A stretch of DNA of 64,000 bases from Megamerina dolium (taxonomy: Eukaryota; Arthropoda; Insecta; Diptera; Megamerinidae): the NCBI GenBank assembly GCA_963854835.1, contig OY978526.1, positions 44,723,140 to 44,787,139 on the forward strand, written 5' to 3'. The notes beneath the pieces are model-generated. The model made no database searches. It saw nothing but the letters and a program-made list of their open reading frames with translations, and was not told where the DNA came from. Positions 10,310-22,661 of this stretch are shown piece by piece (position 1 is the first letter of the stretch; every line of letters starts with the position of its first letter). The translations under genes were made by a program, and so were the position numbers.

Positions 10310-11300
10310 ATATATATAAAGAGTTGTCTCGCATATCCACTTCGTTTTACTACTTTATGTGGGAGCTACATTAGGAAATAGGCGTGCTCACCAATTTTTT
10401 GATAAGTAATTTCTGCCTATAATACTAATCTACACTTGAGATTTTAAAGTTTAAGATAATTCCGCGACTTTGTATAGGAGCTACATTATGTAGTAGGCTT
10501 ATTTTGTTGGTTTCTCGTACGTTTATTACAAGCGACAATATTAAACCTCATTCTGCTGAAGTTCTAACTGTTTAAGCATATAACAAATTCTGGGACTTTT
10601 TATAGGAGCTATATAAAAGACTCTTTCTTGTAAATGTAATTACCTTTGCAATACTAATCCACACTTTGAATACAGTTGACCTAAAGTGAATAGTTCGTAT
10701 GTTATAGCGGTATAACGTAAAAATACGTGCCAAATATTGTTATCCTAGATATTCGTGTGGGCCCGTCATCAATCTTATCCGTACCCTCGGAACATAAGTT
10801 AAAAAAGTAAAATAATATGTGGAACTTATGGACCCCAAACGGCCTTTCGGTAGAACTTCTCTTCCAGTAGTATTGCGCTTGTTAAATTTTTGGACAGTAT
10901 TACAAGGGACCTACTTATGTTAGCCGGTTCCGAACGGCAGAACCCTTGTGACATCACTTTTTGAGCTTTGTCACAGAGTTATTTTAGAAGCTTTTTCATG
11001 GCAAATTGTTACTGTCGGAAGAATTGCCAATTGCTTGACGACAGGTGGGTACCGTTAGAAAGAAAAATATTTTCGATATTAAATTTGCAATGCTTCAGCC
11101 GGGAATTAAACCCGATCAGAAGGCCAACACACTATCTACAGAGCTACGGCACCTACTGGATTATGCCAAATTTCGTCAAAATAGCTTAATATTTGCTCAT
11201 GTCCGCACGGACGGACAATTATTAGGTGACGATGATCAGAAATTAATATACTTTTCTATATCTTCGAAGATTACTTCAAGTGGGTACAATGACTCCCAAT
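10310..11300 (+). repeat. Partial copy of dispersed non-coding repeat TCG-rep, split by a SINE
   Basis: 10320-10800 matches the left part of the copy at 19.9 kb (GGAGCTACATTA, then TTCTGCCTATAATACTAA), and 11160-11300 matches its right part (TGCCAAATTTCGTCAAAATAGC, shortened sugar-word region, then ACTTCAAGTGGGTACAATGA). A SINE occupies the gap at 10818-11154. Most of the internal 310-bp units of the long copy are missing here. No coding capacity. Confidence 0.7.
10818..11154 (-). mobile_element. tRNA-derived SINE (copy A)
   Basis: On the minus strand it begins with a diverged tRNA-like head (GAGCTACGGCACC on the plus strand at its 3' side) and runs through the family body: ACCTGTCG.CAAGCAATTGGCAATTCTTCCG, then GTGACAAAGCTC, then CGGTTCCGAACGGCAG-type sequence. 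It ends near 10818. It is the most diverged of the six copies and lies inside a TCG-rep copy, so it inserted after that repeat. Confidence 0.75.
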
Positions 11301-11486
11301 TCCATCAGATACACAGTAACACTTTCCGAGAAAGCAAATGTCAATCCTTCAATATTTTTTCTCATGAAGAATCCAAGGACCTCATGAAGAATACACTTTC
11401 CTTCCTAACCTACTCTTAATTATGCTGCAAGTTCACTTTCATCTTGTCATGGATTTTCATCGAGTTTTGTTTGAATTTCTTCGTTC

Positions 11487-11519
11487 ATAACCTTTCATGG
11501 GTGGTCCATGAAAGGTTAT
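11487..11519. other. Perfect 14-bp hairpin
   Basis: ATAACCTTTCATGG at 11487-11500 is followed by a 5-base loop and its exact reverse complement at 11506-11519. It may be the collapsed TIRs of a deleted element or a chance palindrome. It adjoins the mariner scrap at 11550-11660. Confidence 0.7.
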
Positions 11520-11549
11520 AAGTGGATAAGTGGATCATCTTCAAGACAA

Positions 11550-11665
11550 AAAACCCATTATGAAATCTCGGAAACCACTTAATAACTGATTTATAACTTA
11601 TACCCTTATCACCGTAAGTTGACTTTATCAATTTCGTTGTTTCAGAATGTTCGTACAAAATGTTT
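11550..11665 (-). pseudogene. Mariner transposase N-terminal scrap (helix-turn-helix)
   Basis: In the minus-strand frame 11715-11485, about 33 residues (ETTKLIKSTYGDKGISYKSV, then IKWFPRFHNG) resemble the first DNA-binding helix-turn-helix of mariner transposases, where a YGD..(M/I)S...V..W..RF pattern is usual. Nothing downstream shows the catalytic domain. The call rests on pattern memory and is tentative. Confidence 0.45.
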
Positions 11666-13303
11666 CTTATTATATGTAATTCTAGTGGTGTTTGTCTCAG
11701 AATACTTGTATACAAACAAAAAATAGTAAAACGAAAAGCTTTAGGGCATGTACGAACATTCTTGTGTGTGCATTTTACGAGTAATTAAGTCCTTAGAAAA
11801 CTATAAGCATTTGTGAATAGACGCTTGTGTGCATGTGTTTAATAATACATCAGTAGGAGACAAATAAATTATAGTAGCTACCTGCTGTATGAGAAAGAGT
11901 ACAATGTGAAGCTAATACTGGTAAAATAAATTATAACAAATCCCGCAATTTCAAGCATTCATATGATCATATACATACTCTGCATAGCATTGTGCTAATA
12001 CTCGCAGATACAAATTGAAGACGGTTAGCTTTGTATTGGTGTCAAGGTGATATATCGTATGTACATATGTATGACTATGCGGTGGCGTAAGGTGGTTGAA
12101 AAATAGTTTTTCTTCTCTCACCACTCTCAAAAGCAATTAATATTTCAAAACTGTATTTTGGAATTTACAGCTTGATCTTTTGGTTAGTCTATTGGGAGCT
12201 TAGTGGTTTCAATTGCATTTAATTACGACTCAGGTTCACCCCCCTATGCACCTATACAAGTTATGTACATATAGATGTAGTAGACATTACGGATTTTCCT
12301 TTATCTACATTAATAAGTAGAAAAATAATATATACTACTCATAAGATTAATTTTTATTGTTATGTCACTGCCATATTTTTCATTTCTCGTTTACTTTAAA
12401 CCAAACCATGATTGCAGTGTGAATTCGTGTACAATACATATAGTTGCATACATATTCTAGGAGCATTGGTGCAAATTCATGCATTTCAAAGAACGAAATT
12501 GTTAGCTCTATTTATGTTTTTTTTTCTATAGTCTTCGCAAATATTTAAGAACATATTATACAGTTTCTCATTGCTCTCCAAATTCTACTAATATAAATGT
12601 CCCAGTCCATGTACGTATATTGTACAATAACAATGATAATGATGACAATAACTTGTCAAGAAATGGATGACCGTTTAATAAACATTTCATATAGATCCTA
12701 TACAAAGTATCGTCAGTGACTTGCTCAGTTGTGTTGAAAATTCGAGTGTGACAGTAATATTTGGAACATTAGTCAATATTTCTAGTGGACCACAACTACC
12801 ATTTCATATAGCTCTTATACATTACGTAATGCTATTCCATGCAGAATTTATTAAAGCGCTGACATTGAAAATTTAACGAATGTATGAGACTAGATTGAAA
12901 AATATTTAAGTTTAAAATTACATGCAAATTCTTCGTTGTCACAATTATCTTAAATGTTCAAGCGTAAAAATGATATTTTTCTTTTCGAAACTCATCGCCA
13001 TTTTTTCATATCTTTTCCCCCTAAATCTGTCCTGTGGAGTACACCGACGATATGCAAGAACCAACATTAGGCGGAAGTATCAAGTTCTTCAAAACCTTTT
13101 CATTCTTGCAATTTTCAACTGTTATCAGTGAGCAAATTATAGATATTATTGGCAATATTTTTCGGAAGTAATAATTTGGAATGGAAAATCTTCTAGAAGA
13201 GCTCTGTGCAAAGTTGTAACCGGCTGTTATACTGCAAGGAATTATTTCCCTTCTAATACTGTTAACACGCACACGAAACCTAAAAGGACCACTTAATAAA
13301 TGT

Positions 13304-13528
<225 letters not shown>

Positions 13529-13554
13529 CTAATTCTGATTTGGTCACGGTTCAC

Positions 13555-14140
13555 GGTCTGAAAATAAACAAATTTTAAATTTTATTACACGATTTTATTC
13601 CATTTAGCACGATTCAAAATCTTTTGGGTTTAAATTTTCTTTGGTTAAATGTAATTTTTGCGAGATATGTTCATATCACAAATTTAGGGGAATTCCCTTT
13701 TTGTGCATACAAGGAAATTTACTGGTCAGAGCAATTGTAAATGGCACAAATTTAGGGGAATGCCCTTTTAGTGCATACAATCAAATTTATTTGTGACAGC
13801 AACTATAATGTGTTAATATTTTCTGAACTATCCATGCAATCAGACGTGTTTGCTAAAGGAAATTTTTATAGGCAAATTTGATTTTCCAACGTTACATTAA
13901 TTTTAATTTTAACGCATTAAGATAAAAGGTAAGTCAAAAAATATTTTATATTCATTCAGTTATTTATATTTTCTTAATTTTGTTAAATATTTTATGTATC
14001 CCTAAAAGAAAATGTCGAAAACTACAAAAACAAAACTAAAACGTAAAGCCATTACTTTGGAAACCAAAATTGAAATATTAGATCGCCTTCGAAATGGAGA
14101 AGACTCAACATTTCTTGGACAAATGTTCGGTTTAAACGAA
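13555..14140 (+). mobile_element. Probable 5' part of a pogo-like element with repeated 45-bp motif
   Basis: Two similar 45-bp direct repeats lie at 13677-13721 and 13745-13789, both containing CACAAATTTAGGGGAAT and GTGCATACAA, 68 bp apart. They resemble subterminal transposase-binding repeats. Just downstream, the ORF at 14012 starts with a CENP-B/pogo-type helix-turn-helix. No left TIR was identified. I infer that this is the 5' end of a pogo/jerky-like element joined to the DD41D element that follows. Confidence 0.4.
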
Positions 14141-14970
14141 GACCCGAATGTGTCGATTCCTCGTCGTTCTCAGGAATTAGGACTGTCTTACGACACATTA
14201 TGGCGTATTTTGCATTTGGATCTACACCTACATCCATATAAAATTCAGCTCACACAACAACTGAAGCCAGCTGACCATTCACAACGTCGTAGATACGTCG
14301 AATGGGTGCTTGAACAACAGGCGGTGGACGGCGATTTTTCGAACAAAATTTTCTTCAGCGACGAAGCACATTTCTCACTCTGTGGGTATGTTAACAAACA
14401 AAATTGTCGTATTTGGGGTTCTGAGAATCCTCAAGTAATTGAAGAGAGGCCACTACATCCACAAAAAGTCACTGCTTGGTGCGCTCTTTGGTCCGGAGGT
14501 GTGATTGGACCTTACTTCTTCGAAAACGACGATGGAACGACTGTCACCGTCAATTCGGAGCGTTATGGTCATATGATAAACGACTTTTTTTTGCCTGCTA
14601 TTGAAGAATACGACTTAGAGAATATGTGGTTTCAACAAGACGGTGCCACATGCCACACAACTCGAGCGAATATGGCTTTATTGCAAGAGAAATTTTCTGG
14701 CCGCGTAATTTCTCGTCGTGGCGATATCAAGTGGCCACCAAGATCATGCGATTTGACACCGCTTGACTTTTTTTGTGGGGCTACGCGAAAGACCGTGTTT
14801 ATGCAGATAAACCTTTAACTCTTGAGCACCTAAAAACCAACATTCGTCACGTTATGGCTGAGATACCGCCCAATATGTGTCAAAAAGTGGTCGAAAATTA
14901 CCTCAAAAGAATCGATGCTTGCAACAATTCGCGTGGTGGTCATTTGAATGATGTAGTATTTCACACATAA
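14012..14970 (+). pseudogene. Fusion: CENP-B/pogo-like HTH plus DD41D (rosa-type) mariner transposase, one frameshift
   Basis: The open frame 14012-14818 encodes 268 residues. Residues 1-43 (KRKAITLETKIEILDRLRNG, then GQMFGLNE) look like the helix-turn-helix of CENP-B/pogo/jerky proteins. From residue 44 (DPNVSIPRRSQELGLSYDTL) onward it is a mariner-superfamily transposase: D117 in FSDEAHF, D210 in FQQDGAT and D252 in TPLDFF, with 41 residues between the last two (DD41D). DD41D is the signature of the rosa lineage described in tephritid flies. The usual two-HTH N-terminal region of that lineage is missing and replaced. A one-base loss in a T run near 14766-14773 shifts the frame. The original C-terminus continues as 14773-14970 (WGYAKDRVYADKP, then GGHLNDVVFHT). 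A right-end terminus (ATGGATAACCCTTTATA) lies at about 15063-15079, but no matching left TIR exists upstream. Confidence 0.8.
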
Positions 14971-15079
14971 TGTCAACGTTCAAACTTTATAATAAAAAAG
15001 AAATATCATGATAAAAAATATTTTATATGTGTCTTATTTACATTTTCTTTTGAAACCGCAAAATGGATAACCCTTTATA

Positions 15080-18000
15080 TACAAAGTACTTTATATTCAA
15101 ATATTACCAGTGAATTGAATTGAAATGCATTATAGTACAATCTACTAGGTGTACTCCCCATTATTTGAATTCGTACATAGAGGTGATAACCATATACCAG
15201 CTGTGGTGTAGCCAGGGGCGTGATCAGGGTGATCGATTCCCACCTTGGCTGACGGACTTGTTAAAAAAATAATATACAGATGTTGTAGAAATACTGAGCT
15301 TTTTCAGTATTCTTGATACTAAACTCTGCAAGTAAAAGAACGTACAAAGTTGTTCGTTTAATGTTTATTACAGAACTGAATTTACTATAATGGGAGAGAT
15401 GATATTGAAGACTTATAATTTGACAAAAGTACTGTATGAGTGAATTAATGTTACATAGGCAGAAGGTATAACAAATAAATAAATGATTAACAGTTTATAT
15501 TTCCAGGTAAATATGTACTTATGAGCATGATATTGGAATGCTACAGTGGAGAGCAAAATTATTAAGTAAATTGGGGTGTTACAGGGAAAAGCAAAATAAT
15601 TATGCAAAGATTTTAATTTATAATAAATGTAATAGATGTAAGTAAAAAGTTGTTCGCTCAACAGATATTTAAAAATCATTCATTAAAGTTTTTCTTATAC
15701 ATCTTTTTCATCTAATTTCCCCAAAATCCTTGCTGCACCACTGTATATCAGAAATTCACACAAACATAATTACGAAACGAATGTACTACAAAATTTATTT
15801 AGAACTTCAACTATCTATATTTAAATAATACTTCTTATTTAAACTCTTGAACCTCATTTCCAAAGTCCTCCATGGCACTCAGGATGAAGAAATGAAGTTT
15901 ACATTATCTTTGAAGATGACTTTTACATTATTAATGATCTTCCATATTTTGAAACAGTTCAATAATCGTGCTCGTAACAATATTTACAATGTTTGTAGTT
16001 TGCAATATATTTAGAATTATTATAAAGGCATTTATTAATACCTAACATTTATACTGGAGTCTTCATGGCTGCGCAAAGAAATGACGATACATAATAGCCA
16101 CTTAATATATAGACGCAATATTTACATTTAGAAGTATATACTCTTAATGAAAGCAAATTAGAATCAGCGTTGCATAAATATGTATTTCAATGCATTTATT
16201 TGCCATCGTTTGATATCGTCTAAGATTTCAAGCGGAAATTATTTGCTTGAAATATAATAATTATGGCCTCCGTCTACGTGTGTGTGGCTGCGTAATGCGT
16301 ATTTGTTTTCACTTACTTTTTTTCATAAAAAAAATACCGAAATTAATTTTCTATTATTATTTACAATGATTTTATATGCACAAAAAACACATTATTTTAT
16401 ATCTTAATGAGATTTTACTTGATGTCATTACAATGAGAAATTACTTTTTATGCGCCTGCAATGAAGCGTGTGCCATCTAAGTAACAACATGTCTCACGTA
16501 GCCGTAATGACGATGATGATAATGACGATGATTATGAGTAGTGTAAAATAAAGACATCATATCCTTTTGGAAACTGCGACAACTATGTTATTTTGTATGT
16601 AATGCATAAATCACACTACTTGTAACATGATGATGATGATCATATACTTATAATTCAAGCAGAAACTTTAAACACAGCCATATTAAGGCAATCGTACAAT
16701 ATGTCGACATACTAAGCACACTGTGTGTATATATATAGATATCTCTCATTTAATCGCATGGTTCAATTAATAAGGTTAAGTATTCCATGGGAGAAATTAT
16801 GAATATTCTGACGAAGGAAGGAGAAGGAGTAAAGGAACTTGCTTGATAACTTTATAATTAAACGTACAAAGCGTGAAAGCATACATACCAAATCCCAAAA
16901 TTTTTTAATTACCCTACCAACCAGCAAATGTGTCTACAGAATTTGAGCTCAATTGCTTAATAGTTTCGCGTGTAAAGTGCGAAATAAGTTATTAATCGGC
17001 TAAATCGAGCCAGATTTTCTTCTAATATATAATACATATACTTTTCCATGTCTGTCACTAAGCCTTATATGTGTTAAGTCACTCGGAAATTGTAATTACA
17101 TACGTTTTAAATTCCATAATGTGATTGAAATTTGTACAAACACAATTTCAAGGAATCGTAATTTGTTGTGGAAAATTAAAATTCCTCGAATAAGTTATCG
17201 CATGGAATGGAAGTGCTACTTAGCCATGTCATCGATCGTATTTGGTGGGTGAGGGTAGAACATCGCTTTTGAAAATTTCAAAGTAAATTTTGACTTAACC
17301 GTTAGGATTGCATTCAATTCACTACATTGCATTGGGTATTCACCAAGCTCTTTAAAATTTTGGACATAAGTTTGTGTTAAGTCTCTACTAAAATTATATG
17401 TGCTTATTTACATTGCGGCGGAATTGTTGCTCCATTACTATCTATCGAGAAATAGTTGGAACTTCAAGCAATCAAAATACCATGTCTTCTGTAAAATTTG
17501 TTTTAAAAATAAGTTTAATCCGGAGTGGTTGATTACCCATTCCAATTCCTTGTAATCGCTAATTGAGTTCAATTCAATTTCTATCCGGCTTTGTTGTGTT
17601 TGTTACACATACAATACAATTTATTACAATTTGAAAACAAAACATTTTATTAAAGGAGCTTTTTAGCTGGAAACAAGGTATGACAGAAATTCATTCGAGC
17701 ATTTTGTTTTCGAGTATAATTAATTTGCATTCATCTTCACATTTCTTTACAGTGTATTTTATATAGTCTTGTTATTTGTCTGCGGTGCATACATCTCTGC
17801 TGAATTACTAGCTACCTTTGTGTATGTGCTACCTTATTGACTGCATGTCAATGGATTTGACAGTTTATGTTGGTAAAGAGAAAAGAATTTATTTACGTGC
17901 ATATTTGCAAACTCAATTTCAATACTGCTTAAACGAGTACTCGTAGTATACCGAAGGTAAGCAACCACCATATACGCATACTCATATGTCTACTTGTATA

Positions 18001-19902
18001 TTGTATGAATATCGTCATAGCATGGAATGAACGTGTGCTGTCATTTGAAGTGACACACCATCGACCAACGAGAGTGCCTTTACTATCGTGCTGTGAGGTA
18101 ATTTGATTTTGAATTGATTACATTGTGCAAATGACAGAGATTTCCTTTTCCACCCATATTGATGATTTGCCAAATACACACACACACACACACACACATT
18201 TACAATAGTATCACTTTTAAAAAGCGCAACATTTTTATTCGTGTTCTTTATTCCTTTCCTTTCTGATATTGTGAATTAGAGAGTGAAAAAAGAAAATATC
18301 AGTCGCTTTATGGTATAAGATTCAAGGAAAGAAAATTTAATGATTTATTATACTAAAATATTACTTACTTCCTTCACTTTTTCGACACTTATCGTCTTCA
18401 TGGAAATTTAATTCATTTAAAAGAAGTTGCAAATAATTCGATATCGCTTTCAACAGGAACATATATATGTATATATACATATATTGCATATTATATTTCA
18501 TGGCATACGTGCATATGTAAAAAATATAATCAAATATAACAGAGGGGTGTGTAGTAAACTCGTAGAATTTGGCATCATCACAAATATATGTACATACATA
18601 CAATATATAAAAGTATTTATTTTTTTATTTTGGACAGAAATCGCTTCAGTGCTTCAATTCGCTAGTGCTATATTGCCGGACCCCCCAAAGCTCATTGCTC
18701 TGCCTCTATTAAAACATCCATTCACGACAAACTTCAATTCATCAATTTCCGTTGCTATTTCGTTTTCCTTAATAATATTTTTGCAGTAAAATTTTTAGCA
18801 CGTCAGTGTTTCCATTACCATTCACCCCATACACTACACACAATCAACTTCATCAATTGCTATCTTTTACATATAAAATAAAAAGTTGCAAAATAAAATT
18901 CATCAAATAAATTCATAACGCGAAATAGTATATATAGTACGAAATAAACATTATTCGCGCCCAAAGAATGATTTGTTTGTGTGGTGAAAACTTGTCTGAA
19001 ATCTTTTTGAAAAATTTAAATAAACAATATTAAAAATAATTTTTTATAACTTATGCCGAATATACTGCAATCTTTTTTAAGGGATTTCCTAAAAGAGAGA
19101 ATTAAAGAAAAAACGAAAACATTTTCACAATTCTAATTAATTTCGGAAAATATACTTAAACTTAAACAAGTTCATATTTTGTCAAACTGAACAGGGCTAC
19201 TTACTACCTGCCTACATATGCAGGTACATGATGGAAGAAATTATAAGCACGAGCATATACATCTGTATACATAGAGTTGCAGAGAGTCGATATGATAAGA
19301 TAAGTAAAAACAAAAATTGGTAAAACAAAAGAGAAATTTTCATTCAAGTTTTTACATGAAAATGACAGAAATTCATACAAAGGGTTTTTATTGAATATCG
19401 ATAGATTTTAAATATGGAAAATGACATAGAATAGTGCACTAGAATGGGGCACTAGATAATCGCTTGGACAAAATTCTAACAAATAATGGATTATTTTCAG
19501 AAGGCAATATTCAGAATAGTTTAATCTAAAAAACACCAATTTTACACAAGAGAATATCCATACACCACAAAATTTATTTAATGGGTTGGACAGGACATCC
19601 CCGTTAGCAAGTAGTATGTTGCCAAAAGAATACCAAAATCTAAGACCCCAAAAAACTAGTCGCCCAGATATGTATCGTGAGATTTATATTCGTAGTACTT
19701 TTGTGTTTTAGTAATTTAATATACATTTCTCTAAATAATAATTTTTTTGGAATAAAAAAACATATTTGTTATTAAGCAACTAGAAACCATTAATTATCAA
19801 TTCATCGTTTGTGCTGCTCATTACAATACAATATGTATATTTTTTGCTTGTTTTGTAATTAAAAATATACTTTTAAATGCAGAGTAAATAGAGAATTAAA
19901 AA
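15080..19902. other. Nearly 5 kb of AT-rich DNA without recognisable genes
   Basis: No protein family or repeat end was recognised. Minor features are GATGAT-rich runs near 16510-16540 and 16628-16645, a (CA)n tract at 18176-18198, and ATAC/TATA-rich pockets. Open frames at 15413-15679 and 18427-18789 have no family features. It could be unique intergenic or intronic DNA. Confidence 0.45.
18176..18198. repeat. (CA)n microsatellite
   Basis: About eleven CA dinucleotides in a row. Confidence 0.95.
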
Positions 19903-21771
19903 TGGCCTTACAGTCGACTGCCGCCTACCAAATTATACCCTGCATATGTAGAGGTATATATAAAAAGTTGCTCGTATATTCATCCTTTTCTTTCACTACT
20001 TTGTATAGGAGCTACATTAAGAAGCAGGCGTACCTCGCCAATTTTTGAGGAACAATTTCTGCCTATAATACTAAACTACCTAGGTTGCAATGGGTTGACC
20101 TAGGCGTATTATTTAGTAAGTTATGGGTGTTTTAATGTTTAAGATAAATTCGAGACTTTGTACGGAAGCTATATAAAAAGTAAGCGTGGCTTATCTCTTT
20201 CTTGTATATCTAATTAATTTTTCAATATCAATCCACTCCTTAAATTTGGTTGTCCTACGCTGAATAGTTCGTAAGTTATAGCAGTTTAAATTTTCCTAAC
20301 TTTGTATGGTAGTCCCATTAAGAAGTGGGTGTGGCATGTTGATTTGTCAGATTATTTTCGACTACCATATTAATCTAAGTATTAATTATGATTGTTCTAG
20401 ACAGAAGGATGCAGAAGTTACAGCTATTTCAATTTTCCTGTGAGTCTAGTTGCTCTTACAATACAAATCCATACCTTAAATCGGGTTGTTCTACGCTGAA
20501 TAGTTTGTAAGTTATGGCGGTTAACATTTTTGTTTAATTTCTTCAACTTTGTATGGGAGACCCATGAAGAAGTGTGCGTGGCACGCTGCTTTTTTGCCAG
20601 ATTATTTTTGACTACGATATTAATCTAAGTGTCAATTATGGTTATTCTTGACAGAAGATTGCCGAAGTTACAGCTGTTTTAATTTAAAAGAATTGTAGTC
20701 ATTTTGTATGTGGCTACAATAAACAGTGGGCGTGGCTCGCCCATTTCCTGTAAGCCTAGTTGCTCGTACAATACTAATCCACACCTTAAATCTCGATATT
20801 CTACGCTGAATAGTTTGCAAGTTATAATCGGTAACATTTTTTTTTTTTAATTTCCGCAACTTTGTATGGGAGACCTAAGAAGGAGTGGGCGTGGCACACT
20901 GATTTTTTGCCAGATTATTTCCGAATTCGATATTAATCTAAGTGTCAATTATGGTTATTCTAGACAGAAGATTGTCGAAGTTACAGCTGTTTTAATTTAA
21001 AAGAATTTCTATCATTTTGTATGGGGGCTACAATAAACAGTGGGCGTGGCGCACCCTTTTCCTGTGAGCCTAGTTAGTCTTACAATACTAATCCTTACCT
21101 TAAATCTCGTTGTTCTACGCTAAATGGTTTGTAAGTTATGGAGCTTAAAAGTTTTAGTTTAATTCCCTCGACTTTGTATGGGAGCTATGTTAATCTAAAT
21201 GTCAATTATGGTTATTCTGGACAGAAGATTGTAGAAGTTACAGCAGTTTCAATTTAAAAGAAGTACAGACACTTTGTATGGGAGCTACGCTAGAAAGTAG
21301 GCGTTGCTCACCCACTTTTCGCGAGGTTATCTAGTAGTATAATGTAACTCCATGTGCAAAATATTGTTGTCCCAAGTGGTATATTGTGTGAGTTATAGCA
21401 AGTTAAAGATTTTGAAAATTCCGAGGTTAGTCGTTTTGAATGCTTGGTGTAGGCGTGGCTATTGACCGATCATGCCCAATATCAATCCCCTCCGTACCCT
21501 TGGATCATAGGTTACTTGTGCCAAATTTCGTCGAAATAGCTCAATATTTACTCAAGTTATCGTGCGAACCAGCCAGGTGACAGACAGACGGACGGACGGA
21601 CGGACGGACGGACGGACGGACGGACGGACATCGTTAAATCGAAAATTTAATCGACGCTGATCACGAATATATATCTATGTCTATATGTCCGGAGATTCCT
21701 TCAAGTGGACACAAATATCTGACCGAAATGAATATACCTTGCATATTGCATTATGCAGGGTATAAAAATGT
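19903..21771 (+). repeat. Long copy of dispersed repeat TCG-rep (TATACCCTGCA ends, internal 310-bp units)
   Basis: The ends carry inverted TATACCCTGCATA (19935-19947 and, reversed, about 21753-21765). On the left there is an additional ATGGCCTTACAGTCG flank that also ends the inverted copy at 31.1-32.5 kb. The interior has alternating half-units of about 155 bp. One half contains TTTGTATGGGAGACC, AGTGGGCGTGGCACACTG and ACAGAAGATTG.CGAAGTTAC. The other contains GGGGCTACAATAAACAGTGG and CTACGCTGAATAGTTTG. They make composite units of about 310 bp repeated at least twice (about 20545, 20862). Right of these come a CGGA microsatellite and the right terminal block (CTGATCACGAATATATAT, then ATGTCCGGAGATTCC). 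No ORF. It behaves like a non-autonomous, foldback-like dispersed element of the kind abundant in flies. Confidence 0.8.
21583..21630. repeat. (CGGA)n microsatellite inside TCG-rep
   Basis: About eleven CGGA/GGAC units. The reversed copy at 31.29 kb has fewer CCGT units, so the tract varies between copies. Confidence 0.95.
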
Positions 21772-22395
21772 CACTCATCTTTTTTCCGACCAAATTAAGT
21801 GTTTAAAACAAAGTACTTTTTATGTTGTTCGTATAATAATTAAATTATATGAATTTATTATTATATATATTATAAAAACTACATTGATTTGATTTTGAAA
21901 TATTTTAACAAAATTGATTTCTTCTTGAAAGAACACCCTTTTTTATGTTTCTGAGAAAATGCTATCATATTAAACATTTTTTTTTATACGTCTCTAAGCA
22001 GTAAAATCATTTAAAAAGGTTGTGCGATAATTCATCTCGACTGCTTTTTGATGCAGTAAAATTGCCCTTGTGAAAGACAGACAGAATTTGCAGTTGATTG
22101 GTTCTTTTCGAATAACTGAAAAATATTCGTACCGTTTTCGTTAATTCGTTAATTTCAAATACTCATATTGACACTAAATGGTCATACCTTTTCATAACCG
22201 TTAAATTAATGAAGTTTCGTCTCAATACGATATATACCTTGGTGTCTTGGATGGCACTAGCACTAATCAGTAAGGTGAATACGTGCATAACCCTAAAAGC
22301 TTCTGGAAATACATAGAAGAAACAGCTATTTTATCTAAACATTTATTTTCAAAACATTCCTCTATAGCTTTTCATATATTACATATATAATATTT
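21772..22395. other. AT-rich non-coding DNA, no gene seen
   Basis: Nothing recognised between the end of TCG-rep and the SINE. Confidence 0.45.
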
Positions 22396-22661
22396 TGGGT
22401 GCCGTAGATTAGTGGTTAGTGTGTTGGCCTTCTGATCTGTAGGTTGTGGGTGCGATCCCCGACGGAAGCATAAAAATTTAATATCGAAAAGATTTATCTT
22501 TCGAACGGTACCCACCTGTCGGCAAGCAATTGGCAATTCTTCCGGCACTAACAATTTGCCATGGAAAAGCTTCTAAAAAATAACTCTGTGACAAAGCTCA
22601 CAAAAGGTGATGTCGCAAGAGTTCGTTCGGAACCGGCTAAAATAAGTAGGTCCCTTCTAAT
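22396..22661 (+). mobile_element. tRNA-derived SINE (copy B), 3'-truncated
   Basis: It begins with a tRNA-like head (TGGGTGCCGTAGATTAGTGG; box-B position GGGTGCGATCCCC) and continues with the family body: ACCTGTCGGCAAGCAATTGG, then CTCTGTGACAAAGCTCAC. It stops after TAGGTCCCTTCTAA, about 85 bp short of the full family end. The open frame at 22561-22752 is only SINE sequence read as protein. Confidence 0.85.

Larger units (their letters stand above)
11301..13303. other. Mostly AT-rich non-coding DNA
   Basis: Apart from a mariner N-terminal scrap and a hairpin annotated separately, nothing was recognised. Open frames here are short and unconvincing. Confidence 0.4.

Noticed and set aside
15413..15679. 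Hydrophobic minus-strand frame that could be read as a membrane protein
   Set aside because: Its composition is what AT-rich DNA gives by chance, and no splice or start context supports it.
21583..21630. A CRISPR-like or satellite array from the CGGA repeat
   Set aside because: It is a 4-bp microsatellite without spacers, inside a dispersed repeat.
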